Assembly (NCBI GenBank): GCA_021737275.1
Contig: JAIPEE010000005.1
Coordinates: 79,988 to 143,987 of the forward strand
Reading direction: 5' to 3'
Origin: Desulfobacterales bacterium
GTDB taxonomy: Bacteria; Desulfobacterota; Desulfobacteria; Desulfobacterales; JAIPEE01
Length of the DNA stretch: 64,000 nucleotides
Shown here: in pieces, positions 26,897 through 35,316 of the stretch
Numbering within the stretch: position 1 is the stretch's first letter
How the letters are laid out: each line of letters opens with the position of its first letter
Notes under the pieces: generated by a model
Seen by the model: only the letters and a program-made list of their open reading frames with translations
Databases searched by the model: none
What the model was told of the DNA's origin: nothing
Translations under genes and position numbers: made by a program

Positions 26897-28144
26897 TCAG
26901 GATGCCTGTTTTTTCTTCTGCTCATACAAGAGAATAGGCTCTTCCTTATTGAGGATAAAATCCTCACCGATGACACACTCTTTAACATTATCTATGGAAG
27001 GGATATCATACATGATGTCCAGCATACAGTTTTCAAGAATAGCTCGAAGCCCGCGAGCCCCTGTTTTACGCTTTATAGCCTCTTTGGCAACAGCAGAAAG
27101 AGCGCTGTCGGTAAACCGCAAATTAACACCTTCCATCTCGAACAGTTTTTTATACTGTTTCAGGAGTGCATTTTTTGGCTCCTGTAAAATCCGGATCAGT
27201 GTAGGTTCAGTCAACTCATCAAGAGTTGCAATAACCGGCAACCGGCCAAGAAATTCCGGAATCAGGCCATATTTAATCATGTCCTGAGGTTGAACTTTTT
27301 TCAGGACTTCGCCAAGATTATCCTCTTCCTTGTTCCTGATTTTTGCACCAAAGCCTATTGTTTTGGAATTGGTTCGATTATTGATAATATTTTCAAGGCC
27401 GTTGAAAGTTCCACCGCAGATAAAAAGAATATTGGAGGTATCCACCTTTACAAAATCCTGCTGGGGATGCTTGCGCCCCCCCTTGGGTGGAACACTGGCG
27501 GTTGTCCCTTCGATAATTTTCAGAAGCGCCTGCTGAACGCCTTCACCGGAAACATCACGCGTGATGGAAGGGTTATCAGACTTGGAGGCAATCTTGTCAA
27601 TTTCATCAATATAAACAATGCCGCGTTTGGCTTTTTCAACATCGTAATTGGCGTTCTGTAGAAGTGACAGAATAATATTTTCAACATCTTCACCGACGTA
27701 ACCGGCCTCTGTAAGGCTGGTTGCATCTGCAATTGTAAAGGGTACATTCAGGAAACGGGCAAGTGTATGGGCAAGCAGCGTCTTACCCGAACCGGTGGGA
27801 CCGATCAGGAGAATGTTACTTTTCTGCAGTTCGACATCTCCGGATTTAATGGAGCTGTCGAGGCGCTTGTAGTGATTATAAACGGCGACAGACAAGATTT
27901 TTTTGGCCCTGTCCTGTTCAATCACATAATCATCGAGCATCGCCTTGGTCTCTTTAGGCGCGAGAAGATTCTGCATCTCCTGATCTTCCTTCTCGATCTC
28001 CTCTTCGATGATTTCACTGCATAAATGAATACATTCATCGCAGATATACACCGCAGGTCCTGCAATCAGCTTCTTAACCTCTTTCTGACTTTTACCGCAG
28101 AAGGAACAAAAAAGATTATCCCCTGAATCTTCTTTTTTGGCCAT
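26897..28144 (-). CDS. clpX: ClpX, ATPase subunit of the ClpXP protease
   Basis: A 415-residue protein with an N-terminal zinc-binding domain ([18 protein letters not shown], then [10 protein letters not shown], four Cys), Walker [14 protein letters not shown], Walker [12 protein letters not shown], and the IGF-like loop (TIGFGAKI) that docks on ClpP. It unfolds tagged substrates such as SsrA-tagged peptides and feeds them into ClpP. It starts two bases after the clpP stop with its own GAGG site. The sequence looks complete and ordinary. Confidence 0.98.
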   Translation of the reverse strand: MAKKEDSGDNLFCSFCGKSQKEVKKLIAGPAVYICDECIHLCSEIIEEEIEKEDQEMQNLLAPKETKAMLDDYVIEQDRAKKILSVAVYNHYKRLDSSIKSGDVELQKSNILLIGPTGSGKTLLAHTLARFLNVPFTIADATSLTEAGYVGEDVENIILSLLQNANYDVEKAKRGIVYIDEIDKIASKSDNPSITRDVSGEGVQQALLKIIEGTTASVPPKGGRKHPQQDFVKVDTSNILFICGGTFNGLENIINNRTNSKTIGFGAKIRNKEEDNLGEVLKKVQPQDMIKYGLIPEFLGRLPVIATLDELTEPTLIRILQEPKNALLKQYKKLFEMEGVNLRFTDSALSAVAKEAIKRKTGARGLRAILENCMLDIMYDIPSIDNVKECVIGEDFILNKEEPILLYEQKKKQAS

Positions 28145-28146
28145 TA

Positions 28147-28761
28147 TTATGCCTCCGTCTTGTTTAATTGATCCAGATCATCCCGCTTACTGATGACATG
28201 ATCTATTATACCATATTCCTTTGCTTCTGTCCCGGACATAAAAAAATCTCTGTCTGTGTCCGTTTGAACCTGTTTCATTTTTTTACCGGTATGATAAACA
28301 AGAATTTCATTGAGCGTATCCTTCATACGAAGAATTTCCTGGGCCTGAATGGCAATATCCGATGCCTGGCCCTGAAACCCGCCCATGGGCTGATGAATCA
28401 TAATCCTTGAGTTGGGCAGGGTATATCTTTTCGTATTTGCACCGGCAGCCAGCAGTACCGCGCCCATGCTCGCTGCCTGACCGATACAGACAGTTGTAAT
28501 GTCAGGCTTGATATATTGCATTGTGTCATAAATTGCCAATCCGGCTGTAACAGATCCACCAGGAGAGTTGATATAAAAATTGATATCCTTTTCAGCATCT
28601 TCCGACTCCAGAAAAAGGAGTTGAGCGATAAGAAGATTTGCAACCTCATCATTAATTGCGGTACCCAGAAAAATAATCCTGTCTTTCAGAAGCCGGGAAT
28701 AAATATCATAGGCCCGCTCCCCTCTGCTGCTCTGCTCAACGACCATTGGAATTAACGGCAC
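28147..28761 (-). CDS. clpP: ClpP, proteolytic subunit of the ClpXP protease
   Basis: A 204-residue protein starting at a GTG (28761) behind an AAAAGGAGG ribosome site. The catalytic triad is visible: Ser in [14 protein letters not shown], His in [15 protein letters not shown], and Asp in TDRDFFMSG. It forms the double-heptamer chamber that ClpX feeds. Position between tig and clpX is conserved in many bacteria. Nothing unusual. Confidence 0.98.
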   Translation of the reverse strand: MPLIPMVVEQSSRGERAYDIYSRLLKDRIIFLGTAINDEVANLLIAQLLFLESEDAEKDINFYINSPGGSVTAGLAIYDTMQYIKPDITTVCIGQAASMGAVLLAAGANTKRYTLPNSRIMIHQPMGGFQGQASDIAIQAQEILRMKDTLNEILVYHTGKKMKQVQTDTDRDFFMSGTEAKEYGIIDHVISKRDDLDQLNKTEA

Positions 28762-28800
28762 AAATAGCCTCCTTTTTTATACTATTAATACTTATTTCGG

Positions 28801-28820
28801 AAAAAACCGGCACCGGTTTG
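28801..28820 (-). terminator. Terminator between tig and clpP
   Basis: Minus strand reads AAACCGGTGCCGGTTTTTT, a short strong stem (AAACCG/CGGTTT) followed by T residues, about 50 bases after the tig stop. It may only partly stop transcription because clpP follows in the same direction. Confidence 0.65.
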
Positions 28821-28869
28821 AGAAAAAAATACTCTGATTGATTATCAGCCGGAATCAGCCTTCTCCGGT

Positions 28870-30192
28870 TTATTCGTTTTTGTCTTCTTCCGATTTTTCT
28901 TCGGCCTTTACCTCTTCAATATCGGCACTTTCAAGAATCATTTTAAGCGCCTGTCTTTCAAGAAGAGACTGTTTAAGGTGCTCAAGTTTATTTTTATCCT
29001 GTTTATAATGCTTTTTGATCTCTTCAAGAGGGTAATTCATTTTATCGGCCAGGTCTTTCATACCGATCTCAAGCTCTTCATCTGAAACTTCAAGTTTTTC
29101 CTGCTCAATCAGCTTGGAAAGCAGCACCTGACGTTTGACCTGATTTTCTGCTGTTTCACGGTATTTTTCTCCGATACTTTCGCGTGTAAGGCCCAGATCT
29201 TCCATGGACATATTTCTGTATGCAAAAGATCGTTCAGCTTCAGCCATAATATTATCAAGCTCATACTCGATCATTGCATCCGGAACTTCAAAATCTTTTT
29301 CAAGCAGCAGTTTGAAAATCTGTTCATGAACTTCCTGCTCAGTCCTTTTTTCATAACCCTCTTCAAGATTTTTGGTGATCTCTTTTTTAAGATCTTCAAT
29401 ATTTTCAAACTTACCAAAATTCTTGGCAAATTCATCATTGATCTCGGGGAGCACTTCCTCGCGGATTTCATTCAGTTTAACCTTGAAGTTAATTTCAGTA
29501 TCGGCGAGACTTTTATTGAAATAATCTTCAGGAAATTTAACGATAATTTCTTTTTCTTCTTCCTTTTTCATACCGATGATGCCGTCATCAAGCTCTTTTG
29601 AAACACGGCCTTCACCAATTTTCATGGAAAAGTTTTCAGTTTTGGATGTCTCTTCAAACGCTTCTCCGTCTTTATAACCTTCATAATCAACCAGAACATA
29701 ATCGCCATCTTCAACAGCACGATCTTCTTTAACGGGTTCCTGTTTGGCCAGATTTTTCTGGAGCATCTTAAGCTGAGCGTCCTCTTCTTTAGATGTAACC
29801 TTATAAACGGTCTTTTTCAACTTAAGACCTTTAAAATCGACATCTTCAAGCTCCGGTGCGACCTCTATTGTTGCAGAAAATTTATAAGGCGCATTAGCCT
29901 CCAGCTCAGGAGGTTCAATACCCGGCCGGCCAATAAGCTTCAGCTCTTTTTCCTGAATTGCTGCAAAAAAAGATTCCTGAATTACCTTTGATATTACATC
30001 ACCTTCAACATCATTTTTGTAAATACGCTCAAGGACGGAACGGGGTGCTTTGCCGGGCCTGAAACCCTTAACTGTTGCGGTCTTTTTAAGCTTTTTGTAA
30101 GCCTTGTCAATTTCGAGCGTAATATTCTCTTCCGGCACTTCGATGTGCAGGAGCTTCTTAACGGCACTAAGATCTTCAATAGTAACTTGCAT
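28870..30192 (-). CDS. tig: Trigger factor
   Basis: A 440-residue ribosome-associated chaperone. The ribosome-binding loop GFRPGKAPRSVLE is present (about residue 40), followed by the PPIase domain (about 155-240, VLVDYEGYKDGEAFEETSKT) and the C-terminal arm domain with NFKVKLNEIREEVLPEINDE and FAKNFG. It holds nascent chains at the ribosome exit before they fold. The C-terminal tail is a run of Glu/Lys (EEVKAEEKSEEDKNE). It stands upstream of clpP-clpX-lon. Confidence 0.97.
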   Translation of the reverse strand: MQVTIEDLSAVKKLLHIEVPEENITLEIDKAYKKLKKTATVKGFRPGKAPRSVLERIYKNDVEGDVISKVIQESFFAAIQEKELKLIGRPGIEPPELEANAPYKFSATIEVAPELEDVDFKGLKLKKTVYKVTSKEEDAQLKMLQKNLAKQEPVKEDRAVEDGDYVLVDYEGYKDGEAFEETSKTENFSMKIGEGRVSKELDDGIIGMKKEEEKEIIVKFPEDYFNKSLADTEINFKVKLNEIREEVLPEINDEFAKNFGKFENIEDLKKEITKNLEEGYEKRTEQEVHEQIFKLLLEKDFEVPDAMIEYELDNIMAEAERSFAYRNMSMEDLGLTRESIGEKYRETAENQVKRQVLLSKLIEQEKLEVSDEELEIGMKDLADKMNYPLEEIKKHYKQDKNKLEHLKQSLLERQALKMILESADIEEVKAEEKSEEDKNE

Positions 30193-30251
30193 AATAATCC
30201 TCTCTATACATAAAATTCTTCCGTGGATTTAATATTTTGAAGTCCCCTGAA

Positions 30252-30337
30252 TGGTGCGAGAGGAGAGACTCGAACTCTCACACTTTAGCAGTGCTGGATC
30301 CTAAGTCCAGTGCGTCTACCAATTCCGCCACTCTCGC
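30252..30337 (-). tRNA. tRNA-Leu (anticodon TAG)
   Basis: Minus-strand class II tRNA of 86 bases: acceptor GCGAGAG/CTCTCGC, D-loop AATTGGTAGACGC, anticodon loop CTTAGGA with TAG, long variable arm, T-loop GTTCGAGTC and encoded CCA. It lies 60 bases upstream of tig. Confidence 0.95.
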
Positions 30338-30565
30338 AGGTGCCAATAAACAATGCCCATGGGGTAAATGGCCGAATTACCATCTCCTGTGGGCACTGAG
30401 AGCTATTTTCGACTTCGGTACAACTGTCGTACAATATTTTTAATCCCGGCAATAATTTAAATTGCCTTGACAATAATGCCAGATAATTTAAATTTCAGCT
30501 TAAATATGAATAAAAATAATATCAAACCCGCTAAGTGTCAAGCAAAATTGGGAGAAACATGAATT

Positions 30566-31318
30566 ATGTCAGCATTTTGTAAACACTGCCAATTAAACAC
30601 TAAAACTTTACTCGGGTTCCTCCTGCCGGTATTTTTTTTTTCAATGGTATGGCCTGTTAACGCCGCCAATCTGTTTAACGAACAAATATCGGTAATTGTA
30701 ATTGATCCGGGCCACGGTGGAAATGATACCGGTGTTAAAGGTACAGATAATTCCAGGGAAAAAAATATCACCCTGGCAATGGCTCATCTGTTAAAAGATA
30801 GACTTTCCGGTAATTTCAAAACGATCCTGACACGGAAAGATGATTATGCCCTTGATATTTATGATCGGGCTGCTGTAGCAAATACCAACAAAGCATCAAT
30901 TTTTATCAGCCTTCACGTTGGCGGAAGTTTCCAGCACAAGAACAGCGGTATATCGATCTATTATTTTCAGAACCCCTCTTCTGACGAAATTTCTTTAGAT
31001 CATAAACGCTCAGGCCTGTTATTAGAAGACCGAACAGTCCGCGCCTGGAAGAGTGTTCAGCTTTCTCACATTATAGAAAGTAAAAAACTGGCACAAACAA
31101 TATATACATCATTATCTGAACAACAGCATCTTGGTGTTAAAAAAAGCCAGGACGTTAACCTTTCCGTACTGGCCGGCGCTGATATGCCGGCTGTTATTAT
31201 CGAAATCGGATATCTGACAAATCCCTCAGATGAAAGCAAGCTAAATGATTTCAGCATATTAAAAGACCTATCGCATAAGCTCAGCATAGGAATAGAAAAA
31301 TATTTGACAAAAAATTAA
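30566..31318 (+). CDS. N-acetylmuramoyl-L-alanine amidase (Amidase_3)
   Basis: A 250-residue secreted enzyme with an N-terminal signal segment (about residues 15-35, ending PVNAANL). The zinc-binding residues of the family can be seen: His in IVIDPGHGGNDTGV, Glu in DNSREKNITLAM, His in IFISLHVGG, and the catalytic Glu in MPAVIIEIGYLTNPSDE. It cleaves the bond between muramic acid and the stem peptide of peptidoglycan, usually during cell separation. The textbook SLHAN is SLHVGG here. A GGGAGA site precedes the ATG. It stands alone, divergent from tRNA-Leu. Confidence 0.9.
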   Translation: MSAFCKHCQLNTKTLLGFLLPVFFFSMVWPVNAANLFNEQISVIVIDPGHGGNDTGVKGTDNSREKNITLAMAHLLKDRLSGNFKTILTRKDDYALDIYDRAAVANTNKASIFISLHVGGSFQHKNSGISIYYFQNPSSDEISLDHKRSGLLLEDRTVRAWKSVQLSHIIESKKLAQTIYTSLSEQQHLGVKKSQDVNLSVLAGADMPAVIIEIGYLTNPSDESKLNDFSILKDLSHKLSIGIEKYLTKN

Positions 31319-31376
31319 ATATTTTCATTAATCATCTTGAATCATTATAAATTTCATGTTAGATCATCCACCCAGT

Positions 31377-31453
31377 CGGGGCGTAGCGCAGCCTGGTAGC
31401 GCGCCTGCTTTGGGAGCAGGATGTCGGGAGTTCAAATCTCTCCGCCCCGACCA
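31377..31453 (+). tRNA. tRNA-Pro (anticodon TGG)
   Basis: Cloverleaf on the plus strand, 77 bases: acceptor CGGGGCG/CGCCCCG, D-loop AGCCTGGTAGCGC, anticodon loop TTTGGGA with TGG, T-loop GTTCAAATC, encoded CCA. Confidence 0.95.
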
Positions 31454-31467
31454 GCTTTATAGATAAT

Positions 31468-31498
31468 AAGCAGATTATCCTTACGATAATCTGCTTTT
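31468..31498 (+). terminator. Terminator of tRNA-Pro
   Basis: Perfect 12-bp stem AAGCAGATTATC/GATAATCTGCTT with loop CTTAC, followed by TTCTTATG. It starts 15 bases after the tRNA end. Confidence 0.85.
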
Positions 31499-31564
31499 CT
31501 TATGATTTTTTTTTAACAGGGAAGAATCAATGATCGCTGCCTTACTGTTATAAATCTGCCCTTC

Positions 31565-32317
31565 TTAACACATCATTCTTGCGAGGAAAGCCGGTTTATC
31601 ATCTGCTGTTTTTTTGGCAACAAGGTTTAATATCATGGTTTTTGAAACAGAATTTTCAATATAAATATTGAGCTCATCTCCTTCAAAAACTTCAGCTATA
31701 TATGCAATCTGGAATGTCTTGACTTTCCGGTCTATCTTTTTTTCTGCATGCAATGCATCAAATATCCATTTAACATACTCCGTATTATTTACATGCCCGT
31801 TAACATCAAGAGCGCTATAAGGAACTGTTATTTTTTGGATCCATTTTAGATCACTCGCCGGTTTGAGCCGTTTTATCCCCTCATCAAGAGCCCGATCCCC
31901 ATTTTTCAGCAGGCCCAAATCCAGTTCAAGCAGATTCAGAGGGCGTCCGGTATCTTTTCCGATAACCATCCACTCAGAAGCTGCTCTGAGGAATTCGATA
32001 CCCTGAGCATCATAACCTAAAAAATTTCTGGTGGCCTTCAATCGATTAAATCCGCTGGGCCATGTCCGGATAGTAAATTGTGTATTCCAGTCAGGCAAAT
32101 CCGTTATCTGAATTTTAATATTTGTTAATACCCAGTAGCATGCTTTATTACTCAGATCATCAAAACCAAATCCAAGAGACTGGGCATGTTTTGCAGCAGC
32201 ATCCTGAAGGTACTGCATCATGGCATAAATATGAATTTTCCCATCCGGCATACACTCATGCGCTCTTACAGTGCCGATTTCTTTCCAAATTTTATTTTCA
32301 TCATTCATTTGTTTCAC
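31565..32317 (-). CDS. Acyl-ACP thioesterase family protein
   Basis: A 250-residue double hot-dog protein of the FatA/FatB type. Hot-dog signatures are visible: HIYAMMQYLQDAAAKHAQSL and NIKIQITDLPDWNTQFTIRT in the first half and LDVNGHVNNTEYVKWIFDAL, with the catalytic Asn/His region, in the second. Such enzymes release fatty acids from acyl carrier protein. The frame opens at a GTG (32317) behind GGAA; an ATG three codons later (32308) is an alternative. Both overlap the upstream YkgJ gene, so the two are translationally coupled. Bacterial members are common in anaerobes; substrate chain length is unknown. Confidence 0.87.
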   Translation of the reverse strand: MKQMNDENKIWKEIGTVRAHECMPDGKIHIYAMMQYLQDAAAKHAQSLGFGFDDLSNKACYWVLTNIKIQITDLPDWNTQFTIRTWPSGFNRLKATRNFLGYDAQGIEFLRAASEWMVIGKDTGRPLNLLELDLGLLKNGDRALDEGIKRLKPASDLKWIQKITVPYSALDVNGHVNNTEYVKWIFDALHAEKKIDRKVKTFQIAYIAEVFEGDELNIYIENSVSKTMILNLVAKKTADDKPAFLARMMC

Positions 32318-32732
32318 TCAATTCCGTTTCCAGCAAATCTAAAAGATCTTCTTTTATAAAGAGCCTTCCCTGACCGATTCCGGGACATTCACGAGTTGTT
32401 TTGATCCATCTGTCTTTTGATCGCATATTGTTAAACCAGAAGGGATAGGTTTTACATTGGGTGGGGCGAACAGGATAAATCGTACACCCATTCTCATAAA
32501 AAAGGCACCGGCCATCAGGATGTTCCCTGATACTAAAACTGCCCCGAAAGGGGTACAGATATCTTTCGATAAACGCCCAAACTTCAATTTTAAGAAAAGC
32601 GGATATGGCTGAAACTTCTTCTGCGGATACAAGAACGCTGCCCGGCTCTCCTGTACAGCATGTACCACATTGTCGGCATTCAAATCGTATACCCGTATCG
32701 AAAAAATAAGGTCTGTTCTGAAATTGTTCCAT
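32301..32732 (-). CDS. YkgJ-family cysteine-cluster protein
   Basis: A 143-residue protein from the ATG at 32732 (MEQFQNRPYFF), preceded by a GCGGGA site. It carries the family's cysteine pattern CRQCGTCCTG near the start and CLFYENGCTIYPVRPTQCKT plus TRECPG further on, eight or so cysteines that probably bind zinc or an Fe-S cluster. Function is unknown; members are widespread in proteobacteria. It overlaps the thioesterase gene. Divergent from the TPR gene at 32838. Confidence 0.82.
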   Translation of the reverse strand: MEQFQNRPYFFDTGIRFECRQCGTCCTGEPGSVLVSAEEVSAISAFLKIEVWAFIERYLYPFRGSFSIREHPDGRCLFYENGCTIYPVRPTQCKTYPFWFNNMRSKDRWIKTTRECPGIGQGRLFIKEDLLDLLETELSETNE

Positions 32733-32837
32733 AATTTCCCGCTTTATTAATTGTCTCAAAACAATCTATTAGCCCTTTTAGTTCTTGTCAAATACTGCTA
32801 TATTTTAAAGAATATAAAAATAATAAATGGAGATAAC

Positions 32838-33452
32838 ATGCCAAAAAAAATAAACCGAAAACCGGATAAAGAAGGTTCAGATAAAACCATAAAGCTTGAA
32901 ATGCTACTCCTTGTATCCTGCATTACTCTTTTCATTGGGTTTCTGGGCGGCGTTGTATTCAGCGCCTATAAAACGACAAAAAGTCCCGCCATAAAGCAGG
33001 TATCGCAAATGAGCGGCGGATTTTCAGAACAGGAAAATGCCGTTTCCATGCTTGAAGCCGTAACGGAAAAAAGTCCTGAAAATGCTGACAGCTGGATAAA
33101 CCTGGGAAATGCCTGTTTTGATTCCGGCCTTTACACCAAAGCCATTGATGCCTACAATAAAGCACTGGCACTTTCCCCCGGGAATGCGGATGTTTTGACG
33201 GACCTTGGCGTTATGTACAGAAGAAGCGGCCAACCGGAAAAGGCCGTAGAATCTTTTGGAAAAGCTATTGAGATAAACCCGAAACATGAGATTGCCCGTT
33301 TTAACCAGGGTATTGTCTATATTCATGATTTAAAGGATCAGAATGCCGCAATAAAAGCATGGGAAGGCTTGCTCAAGATAAACCCTTTGGCTATGGCACC
33401 CAATGGTCAATCTGTTGATGAACTGATCAAACACTACAAAGAACACGAATAG
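32838..33452 (+). CDS. Membrane-anchored TPR protein
   Basis: A 204-residue protein; the ATG at 32838 (MPKKINRKPDKEGS) follows TGGAGAT, which is better than the open frame to 32751. A single membrane anchor (about residues 27-47, LLLVSCITLFIGFLGGVVF) is followed by three TPR units (about 85-185), such as ADSWINLGNACFDSGLYTKA and VLTDLGVMYRRSGQPEKAVE. The TPR part is probably periplasmic or cytoplasmic depending on orientation; the lysine-rich N-terminus favours N-in, so periplasmic. These resemble c-type cytochrome biogenesis CcmI/NrfG-like TPR proteins, but no such genes are adjacent. No specific role can be given. Confidence 0.75.
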   Translation: MPKKINRKPDKEGSDKTIKLEMLLLVSCITLFIGFLGGVVFSAYKTTKSPAIKQVSQMSGGFSEQENAVSMLEAVTEKSPENADSWINLGNACFDSGLYTKAIDAYNKALALSPGNADVLTDLGVMYRRSGQPEKAVESFGKAIEINPKHEIARFNQGIVYIHDLKDQNAAIKAWEGLLKINPLAMAPNGQSVDELIKHYKEHE

Positions 33453-33622
33453 CAAAACAGTCATAAGGTCATCTTTAAAAATTGCCCTTTGATAGCAATT
33501 ACCGCCTTATATGAAAATTTGAATCCTCGAAATAGATTATCTATTCCGCCGGTTAAAATTTTTACATGCCTTGTAAGCATACCAGATATCTAAGACAGTT
33601 GCCGGCCACCGGGGTTAATTGT

Positions 33623-34594
33623 TTAAAGATGATCTGAAGATTTTAAACCGGCAATTACTGTTGCCATATCCGTCGGTAAAGCGGCTTCGAAGATCATTTT
33701 TTCACCACTTTTCGGATGAATAAACTGAATTCTGAAAGCATGAAGCATTTGCCGCTTGGCTGATTTCAATAAATCAACAATCGGTTTTGACCCGGTTAAA
33801 CCTCTTCCGGCTTTCCTGCCGGCATAAACCGGATCACCCACAACAGGGTGGTGAATGGCGGCACAATGGACACGAATTTGATGCGTCCGACCTGTCTTGA
33901 TATTGAGATTTAATAGTGTAGCACCATCAAATCGTTCTTTCACAGTCCATAATGTTTCTGCACTGCGGCCCCGTTTGCTGTTGGTTGACATTTTTTTCCT
34001 GTCCGTCGGGTGACGGCCGACAGAAAAATCAATTCGCCCTGACTTTGCTTTAACCCGGCCGTAAACCAATGCAAGATACTCTTTTTTAGTTTCCCGTGAT
34101 TTAAACTGAACTGACAGATGGTTATGCGCCATATCATTTTTGGCAACCACCATCACACCGGACGTATCCTTATCCAGCCGGTGAACAATACCTGGCCTGA
34201 TTTTACCACCGATTCCTTCAATATCCGGACAGTGATAGAGCAAACCATTAACCAGTGTACCACTGTAATGACCGGGTGCAGGGTGAACAACCAGCCCTGA
34301 TTGTTTATTCACAACGATAACATCTGAATCCTCATAAAGGATATTAACATCAATGGGTTCGGGTTTGTAATCAACGGTTTCAGGAGGTGGGATTTTACCG
34401 GTTATTATTTCACCGGATTTTACACGGTAAGCCGGCTTTTTCTTGTCGCCATTTAACAGAAAATGCCCTTCGCGTATCCGGGCAGCCGCAAAAGATCTGG
34501 AGCACTCAGGTACATGTGCTGATATTACTGCATCGAAACGTTTTCCGTCATCAGATTGTTCAATTAGAAATGTCAACGCACTGTTATCGTGCAT
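33623..34594 (-). CDS. rluD: RluD-family 23S rRNA pseudouridine synthase
   Basis: A 323-residue protein with an N-terminal S4 RNA-binding domain (about 15-80) and the RluA-type catalytic domain: HRLDKDTSGVMVVAKN contains the catalytic Asp, followed by GRTHQIRVHCAAIHHPVVGD near residue 240. RluD makes the pseudouridines of helix 69 in 23S rRNA. The paralogue RluC cannot be strictly excluded, but length and S4 domain favour RluD. It follows carD by four bases and is probably cotranscribed. No clear ribosome site, consistent with coupling. Confidence 0.9.
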   Translation of the reverse strand: MHDNSALTFLIEQSDDGKRFDAVISAHVPECSRSFAAARIREGHFLLNGDKKKPAYRVKSGEIITGKIPPPETVDYKPEPIDVNILYEDSDVIVVNKQSGLVVHPAPGHYSGTLVNGLLYHCPDIEGIGGKIRPGIVHRLDKDTSGVMVVAKNDMAHNHLSVQFKSRETKKEYLALVYGRVKAKSGRIDFSVGRHPTDRKKMSTNSKRGRSAETLWTVKERFDGATLLNLNIKTGRTHQIRVHCAAIHHPVVGDPVYAGRKAGRGLTGSKPIVDLLKSAKRQMLHAFRIQFIHPKSGEKMIFEAALPTDMATVIAGLKSSDHL

Positions 34595-34598
34595 AGTA

Positions 34599-35180
34599 TC
34601 AGGATGCTGAGTCAGGTTCCTCTTTCTCAGATTCCTCTTTTTGGGTAGGAAACAGATCTTCTATCTCTTTAATAACTGCTTTTTCATCCGTATCTTTAGC
34701 AGTTGACAGCTCTTTTACAAGCAGTCCCTGAGAAGTGTCATATAGTTTACGTTCTCCAAAAGAGAGGTCTTTAGTGAGTTTTAAAACATGCAGATCCCTG
34801 AAAACCTCAGCAACATCGTAAAGAGAACCGGTCTTGATCTTTTCCATGTAATCCCGATAACGCCTGTTCCATGTCTGATTTTCTACAGCAGCATCCTGCT
34901 TCTGTTTCATGACCTCATATATTTTAGGTATATCCTTCACACTTATGATATCTCTAAGGCCAACCTGATCCACATTCCATGTCGGAATCATTATGACCAT
35001 GCTGTTTTCAAGCACCTTCAGCATATAAAAATCATGTGTTTCACCGTTCACAACCCTGGTTTCAATCGCTTCTATCCGACCCACACCATGTGCCGGGTAT
35101 ACAGCCAGATCACCTGCTATAAATTCACGAACCGGTTGAGGCATTTCAGTTTTAGCATTATCCATATTTTCACTACTCAT
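34599..35180 (-). CDS. CarD-family transcription regulator
   Basis: A 193-residue protein with an N-terminal Tudor-like RNA-polymerase-binding domain (FIAGDLAVYPAHGVGRIEAI, residues about 20-85) and a helical C-terminal DNA-contact domain with TWNRRYRDYMEKIKTGSLYD. The conserved Trp (about residue 109) that wedges the upstream edge of the transcription bubble is visible in ENQTWNRR. CarD proteins stabilise open complexes at rRNA and many other promoters. The C-terminus ends in an acidic Glu/Ser tail. It is followed by rluD. Confidence 0.9.
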   Translation of the reverse strand: MSSENMDNAKTEMPQPVREFIAGDLAVYPAHGVGRIEAIETRVVNGETHDFYMLKVLENSMVIMIPTWNVDQVGLRDIISVKDIPKIYEVMKQKQDAAVENQTWNRRYRDYMEKIKTGSLYDVAEVFRDLHVLKLTKDLSFGERKLYDTSQGLLVKELSTAKDTDEKAVIKEIEDLFPTQKEESEKEEPDSAS

Positions 35181-35258
35181 TAAAGCACCGGGCTCTTTTG
35201 TTTTTTATTTATAAGAAGTATTATATATCATCTCATACATGAACAATCAATAAAAAAA

Positions 35259-35288
35259 GGGGATTGGTAACAATTGTTACCAATCCCC
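35259..35288 (-). terminator. Terminator after hppA
   Basis: Perfect inverted repeat GGGGATTGGTAAC/GTTACCAATCCCC with AATT at the centre, flanked by T runs on both strands. It lies 29 bases after the hppA stop and closes the ispE-to-hppA transcript; it could stop transcription from either side. Confidence 0.9.
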
Positions 35289-35316
35289 ACTAAAAAAACC
35301 CAAAGGATTTATGATC

